Of a stretch of DNA of 7,562 nt, positions 6,142 through 7,562 are shown in pieces (the stretch's first letter is position 1; the number at the start of each line of letters is the position of its first letter). Origin of the DNA: Egicoccus sp035462025 (GTDB lineage Bacteria; Actinomycetota; Nitriliruptoria; Nitriliruptorales; Nitriliruptoraceae); assembly GCA_035462025.1 (NCBI GenBank), contig DATHUR010000035.1, forward strand, positions 1 to 7,562. Direction: 5' to 3'. The position numbers and the translations under genes were made by a program. The notes under the pieces are model-generated. The model was not told where the DNA came from. It searched no databases and saw only the letters and a program-made list of their open reading frames with translations.

Positions 6142-7128
6142 TCAGTCGGTGGTCGTTGTGTCGATGCCTCGGACGCCCGCCGGGGTCACCGATCGGCGGC
6201 GCAGCAGCCAGGTGCCCAGACCGATCGCGAGGCCGGCGGCAGCGGCCGCACCCGGGACGGAGACGCCGGTCCGGGGCAGCTGGGCGTCGAGCGTCGCGTC
6301 GAGCGTCGTGTCGAGCACCTCGTCCTCGGTCACGGTCGGCTCGGGCTCGGGGGCAGGATCTTCGGTGTCCACGGGGACCGCGTCGCCCTCCGGCGTGTCG
6401 CCGTCCTGGTCGATCGGCGCGCCCGGCAGGACGCTCTCACACTCGGTGCCGTCGGCGCCGGTCGTGCCGTCGACGCATTCCTCGTCGGTGGCGTCGTCGT
6501 CGGTGGCGTCGTCCTCGGTGCCGTCGTCGTCGGTGGCGTCGTCTTCGGTGCCGTCGTCTTCGGTGCCGTCGTCCTCGACGTCGTCGGACATGCAGTCGAT
6601 GGCGTCGACGTCATAGGTCGGGTTCGGGCCGGTCGAGTACTCGTGCAGGAACCGCGGTTCGTACGGGCTGCCCGGCCCCGTGATCACGTCCGGGACGGCG
6701 AGTCCGTCGCCGCCCTGGTCATCGATGTTCGAGGACCACCCGGCGTAGATGTCGAGTTGGCCGCAGTCCCGGCCCGGCGGGGTGTAGCTGTAGGTGCCCG
6801 GTTGCGTGAACGTCGTGTCGTTGAACCCGACCAGGTCCTGCGGCCAGGGGCTCTCGCCGTCCTGGAACCGCCAGGTCGTGGCACGCACGACGAACGGCTC
6901 GCACAGCGGCTCGGTGCCGTTGTAGGTGATCGTGCCCGCCCCGGTCGTGGGGTCGAAGGTGTGGCTGAGCATCGCGGGCGTCACGTCCCCCGGTGCGACG
7001 CAGGTCGTCGCGGCGGTGGCCGTGTCGTCGGCGGGCGTGTCGTCGGCGAAGGCCGCGACGGGAGCGATGGTGAGTGCTGCCAGGGCCGTCATGACGACTG
7101 GAATGGCGCGGCGGAGTAGTGGCTTCAT
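6142..7128 (-). CDS. LPXTG cell-wall-anchored protein with acidic pentapeptide repeats
   Basis: The 328-aa product is a secreted protein covalently fixed to peptidoglycan by a sortase. Residues 1-28 are a signal peptide (KPLLRR, then a hydrophobic core, cleavage likely after AFA at 26-28). Residues 43-179 form the exported domain, with Cys43, 76, 122 and 179 as candidate disulfides and a TYSYTPPG turn at 112-119. I do not recognise this domain by name. Residues 186-215 are six acidic pentads (DDGTE or DDATD), flanked by Cys218 and Cys230. A Glu/Pro/Asp-rich stalk leads to LPRTG at 284-288, a hydrophobic segment of about 20 residues, and RRR at 310-312. The ATG at 7128 is chosen because it starts directly at the signal peptide and has AGAGG 8 nt upstream; the frame stays open to an upstream ATG at 7206, but that would bury the signal. 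No sortase gene lies in the window. Confidence 0.9.
   Translation of the reverse strand: MKPLLRRAIPVVMTALAALTIAPVAAFADDTPADDTATAATTCVAPGDVTPAMLSHTFDPTTGAGTITYNGTEPLCEPFVVRATTWRFQDGESPWPQDLVGFNDTTFTQPGTYSYTPPGRDCGQLDIYAGWSSNIDDQGGDGLAVPDVITGPGSPYEPRFLHEYSTGPNPTYDVDAIDCMSDDVEDDGTEDDGTEDDATDDDGTEDDATDDDATDEECVDGTTGADGTECESVLPGAPIDQDGDTPEGDAVPVDTEDPAPEPEPTVTEDEVLDTTLDATLDAQLPRTGVSVPGAAAAAGLAIGLGTWLLRRRSVTPAGVRGIDTTTTD
6484..6573 (-). repeat. Tandem 15-bp repeat, six units, encoding acidic pentads
   Basis: Six 15-bp units differing at only a few positions encode D-D-(G/A)-T-(D/E) six times within the wall-anchored protein. On the + strand the units read TCGGTG(G/C)CGTCGTC plus one variable base. 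A degenerate seventh unit (TCGACGTCGTCGG) adjoins. Such short in-frame repeats readily change copy number by slippage. The acidic segment could bind divalent cations or act as an extended spacer; neither is shown. Confidence 0.85.
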
Positions 7129-7131
7129 GTC

Positions 7132-7198
7132 CGAGACCTCTGTGCTGGTGCATCGCTTCTTGGGGAGAGCGATGCCTGGTGGTTCCGGGTGGGTCTCG
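7132..7198 (-). promoter_or_regulatory. Nested stem leader covering the LPXTG gene's ribosome binding site
   Basis: On the - strand, CGAGACC (7198-7192) is perfectly complementary to GGTCTCG (7138-7132). The right arm contains the GG of the AGAGG ribosome binding site (7141-7137) and ends 3 nt before the ATG. Inside lies a perfect 8-bp stem, GCATCGCT (7175-7168) with AGCGATGC (7157-7150), around a 10-nt loop. Folded as drawn, the leader would limit ribosome access. I do not recognise it as a known riboswitch class. Confidence 0.45.
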
Positions 7199-7210
7199 CC
7201 ACTCATTGAT

Positions 7211-7253
7211 CCCTGGACCCGGGCTGAGCCCGGGCGACCGTCGTGGTCCAGGG
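7211..7253 (-). promoter_or_regulatory. Strong stem-loop in the LPXTG gene's upstream region
   Basis: CCCTGGACC at 7211-7219 is perfectly complementary to GGTCCAGGG at 7245-7253. Inside, CCCGGGC (7218-7224) pairs with GCCCGGG (7228-7234) around a 3-nt loop; the two stems share bases 7218-7219, so they partly compete. No T-run follows on either strand, which argues against an intrinsic terminator. It may be part of a structured 5' leader or simply protect the transcript end. Confidence 0.5.
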
Positions 7254-7332
7254 GTGTTGCTTCCCGGGCGGGCGCTCAGTGGCGTCCGCTCACGTACCTG
7301 TGTGGTTCACAGCCCGATGTCATCGTGCGGCC

Positions 7333-7354
7333 ACCGGTCCGGATCCGTACCGGT
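7333..7354. promoter_or_regulatory. Near-perfect 22-bp palindrome, candidate operator
   Basis: The 22 bases run ACCGGT, CCGGATCCGT, ACCGGT. They match their own reverse complement at 10 of 11 pairs, the exception being C7339 opposite T7348. The length and two-fold symmetry fit a site for a dimeric transcription factor. It lies about 205 bp upstream of the LPXTG start codon. Confidence 0.4.
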
Positions 7355-7359
7355 CGAAT

Positions 7360-7379
7360 GGCCGAAAACGGCCGAAAAC
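7360..7379. repeat. Two tandem copies of GGCCGAAAAC
   Basis: The 10-bp unit is repeated head to tail with no mismatch at 7360-7369 and 7370-7379. The first copy with the start of the second also makes a small hairpin, GGCCG-AAAA-CGGCC (7360-7373). It lies 5 bp from the 22-bp palindrome and 4 bp from the 19-nt repeat. Confidence 0.55.
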
Positions 7380-7383
7380 GCCC

Positions 7384-7425
7384 AATCTGGTCACAACGGA
7401 AGCGCGAATCTGGTCACAACGGAAG
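7384..7425. repeat. 19-nt direct repeat with 4-nt spacer
   Basis: AATCTGGTCACAACGGAAG occurs at 7384-7402 and again, identically, at 7407-7425, with CGCG between. The period of 23 bp is about two helical turns, so two protein molecules could bind the same face. AT content is higher than in the surrounding sequence. On the - strand each copy carries TTGTGACC, which is -35-like, but no -10 follows at the right distance. Confidence 0.65.
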
Positions 7426-7468
7426 GCACCGACGACCCCGCCGCACGGCTGGGCCCGCACTGGCCCGG

Positions 7469-7562
7469 TCAGTCGGTGACGACGGCGCCCTGGTCCCGCA
7501 GCGACTCGATCAGGCGCGCCGGGTCGTGGCCGATGGCGACGGCGATCGTGCGCAGGTCGTCG
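7469..7562 (-). CDS. C-terminal end of an unidentified - strand gene (partial)
   Basis: Reading the - strand from the window edge gives an open frame of 30 complete codons (from DDLRTIAVAIGHDPARLIES, ending QGAVVTD) before a TGA at 7471-7469. The codons are GC-rich at third positions, as in the other genes. The peptide looks like a short helical module (hydrophobic positions L-I-V-I, then a loop, then L-I-L), similar in feel to helical repeats of secreted actinobacterial proteins, but it is too short to assign. It is the upstream neighbour of the LPXTG gene on the same strand, separated by the repeat-rich gap. Confidence 0.6.
   Translation of the reverse strand, partial: DDLRTIAVAIGHDPARLIESLRDQGAVVTD

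Larger units (their letters stand above)
7129..7468. other. 340-bp repeat-rich intergenic region upstream of the LPXTG gene
   Basis: I find no credible gene here. Read toward the - strand gene it holds, in order, a duplicated 19-nt sequence, a duplicated GGCCGAAAAC, a near-perfect 22-bp palindrome, a CTGTG/CACAG inverted repeat (7298-7312), a strong hairpin, and a two-stem leader touching the start codon. No clear -10/-35 pair could be placed on the - strand. The density of symmetric elements exceeds that of the other gaps in the window. Confidence 0.6.

Noticed and set aside
7129..7206. Upstream ATG at 7206 as the start of the LPXTG protein
   Set aside because: It would add 26 polar residues ahead of the signal peptide. 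The ATG at 7128 has AGAGG at proper spacing and starts directly at the signal peptide.
7298..7312. CRP/GlxR-like site (TGTG...CACA)
   Set aside because: The half-sites are too close: 13 bp overall where the family consensus spans 16, and the TGTGA/TCACA cores are not both present.
7360..7373. Intrinsic terminator from the GGCCG-AAAA-CGGCC hairpin
   Set aside because: The stem is only 5 bp and no T-run follows on either strand.
7384..7425. Two-unit CRISPR remnant or MtrA-type GTCACA direct repeat
   Set aside because: The 4-nt spacer is far too short for CRISPR, and the 23-bp period does not fit the closer spacing I recall for MtrA boxes.
7243..7479. 78-codon + strand open frame in the repeat-rich gap
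   Set aside because: It runs through the palindrome and both direct repeats, has no ribosome binding site, and its product has no domain-like pattern.

Overview
The window is very GC-rich, uses many GTG starts and packs its genes tightly. Together with an actinobacterial-type TsaD and an LPXTG surface protein, this points to a high-GC actinomycete (Actinomycetota). A deep lineage such as Nitriliruptoria is possible, but that is a guess from protein style and not shown by the sequence. There are ten protein genes, the last cut by the window edge, and no rRNA, tRNA, CRISPR array or insertion sequence that I can see.

Layout. Bases 1-105 hold a duplicated GC palindrome and the ribosome binding site of the first gene. 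Bases 106-681 encode a small probable secreted protein or lipoprotein of unknown function. Bases 749-1702 encode a P1-family (DmpA/NylC-like, S58) self-processing peptidase or amidohydrolase. Bases 1703-1868 are a short regulatory gap. Bases 1869-6128 are a compact block of six genes on the + strand: an iron-sulfur uracil-DNA glycosylase of family 4 type, tsaE, tsaB, rimI, tsaD, and a two-domain GNAT acetyltransferase. Spacing from tsaE onward is 4 nt, a 4-nt overlap, 3 nt and a 1-nt overlap, so translation is probably coupled. The - strand then carries an LPXTG cell-wall-anchored protein with an acidic pentapeptide repeat (6142-7128). Its upstream region of about 340 bp is full of inverted and direct repeats. 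The last 30 codons of another - strand gene close the window.

How the genes work together. TsaE, TsaB and TsaD are three of the four bacterial proteins that make the tRNA modification t6A at A37 of ANN-decoding tRNAs. TsaC, the fourth, is not here. RimI acetylates the N-terminus of ribosomal protein S18 and is a habitual neighbour of tsaB and tsaD. The block is thus a translation-quality cluster with a DNA-repair enzyme at its head and an uncharacterised acetyltransferase at its tail.

Most of the window is housekeeping. The parts most worth a second look are: (a) the 7129-7468 region upstream of the LPXTG gene, with nested stems, one of which would occlude the ribosome binding site, a near-perfect 22-bp palindrome and a 19-nt direct repeat; (b) the altered catalytic motif of the uracil-DNA glycosylase homologue; and (c) the acetyltransferase coupled to tsaD.
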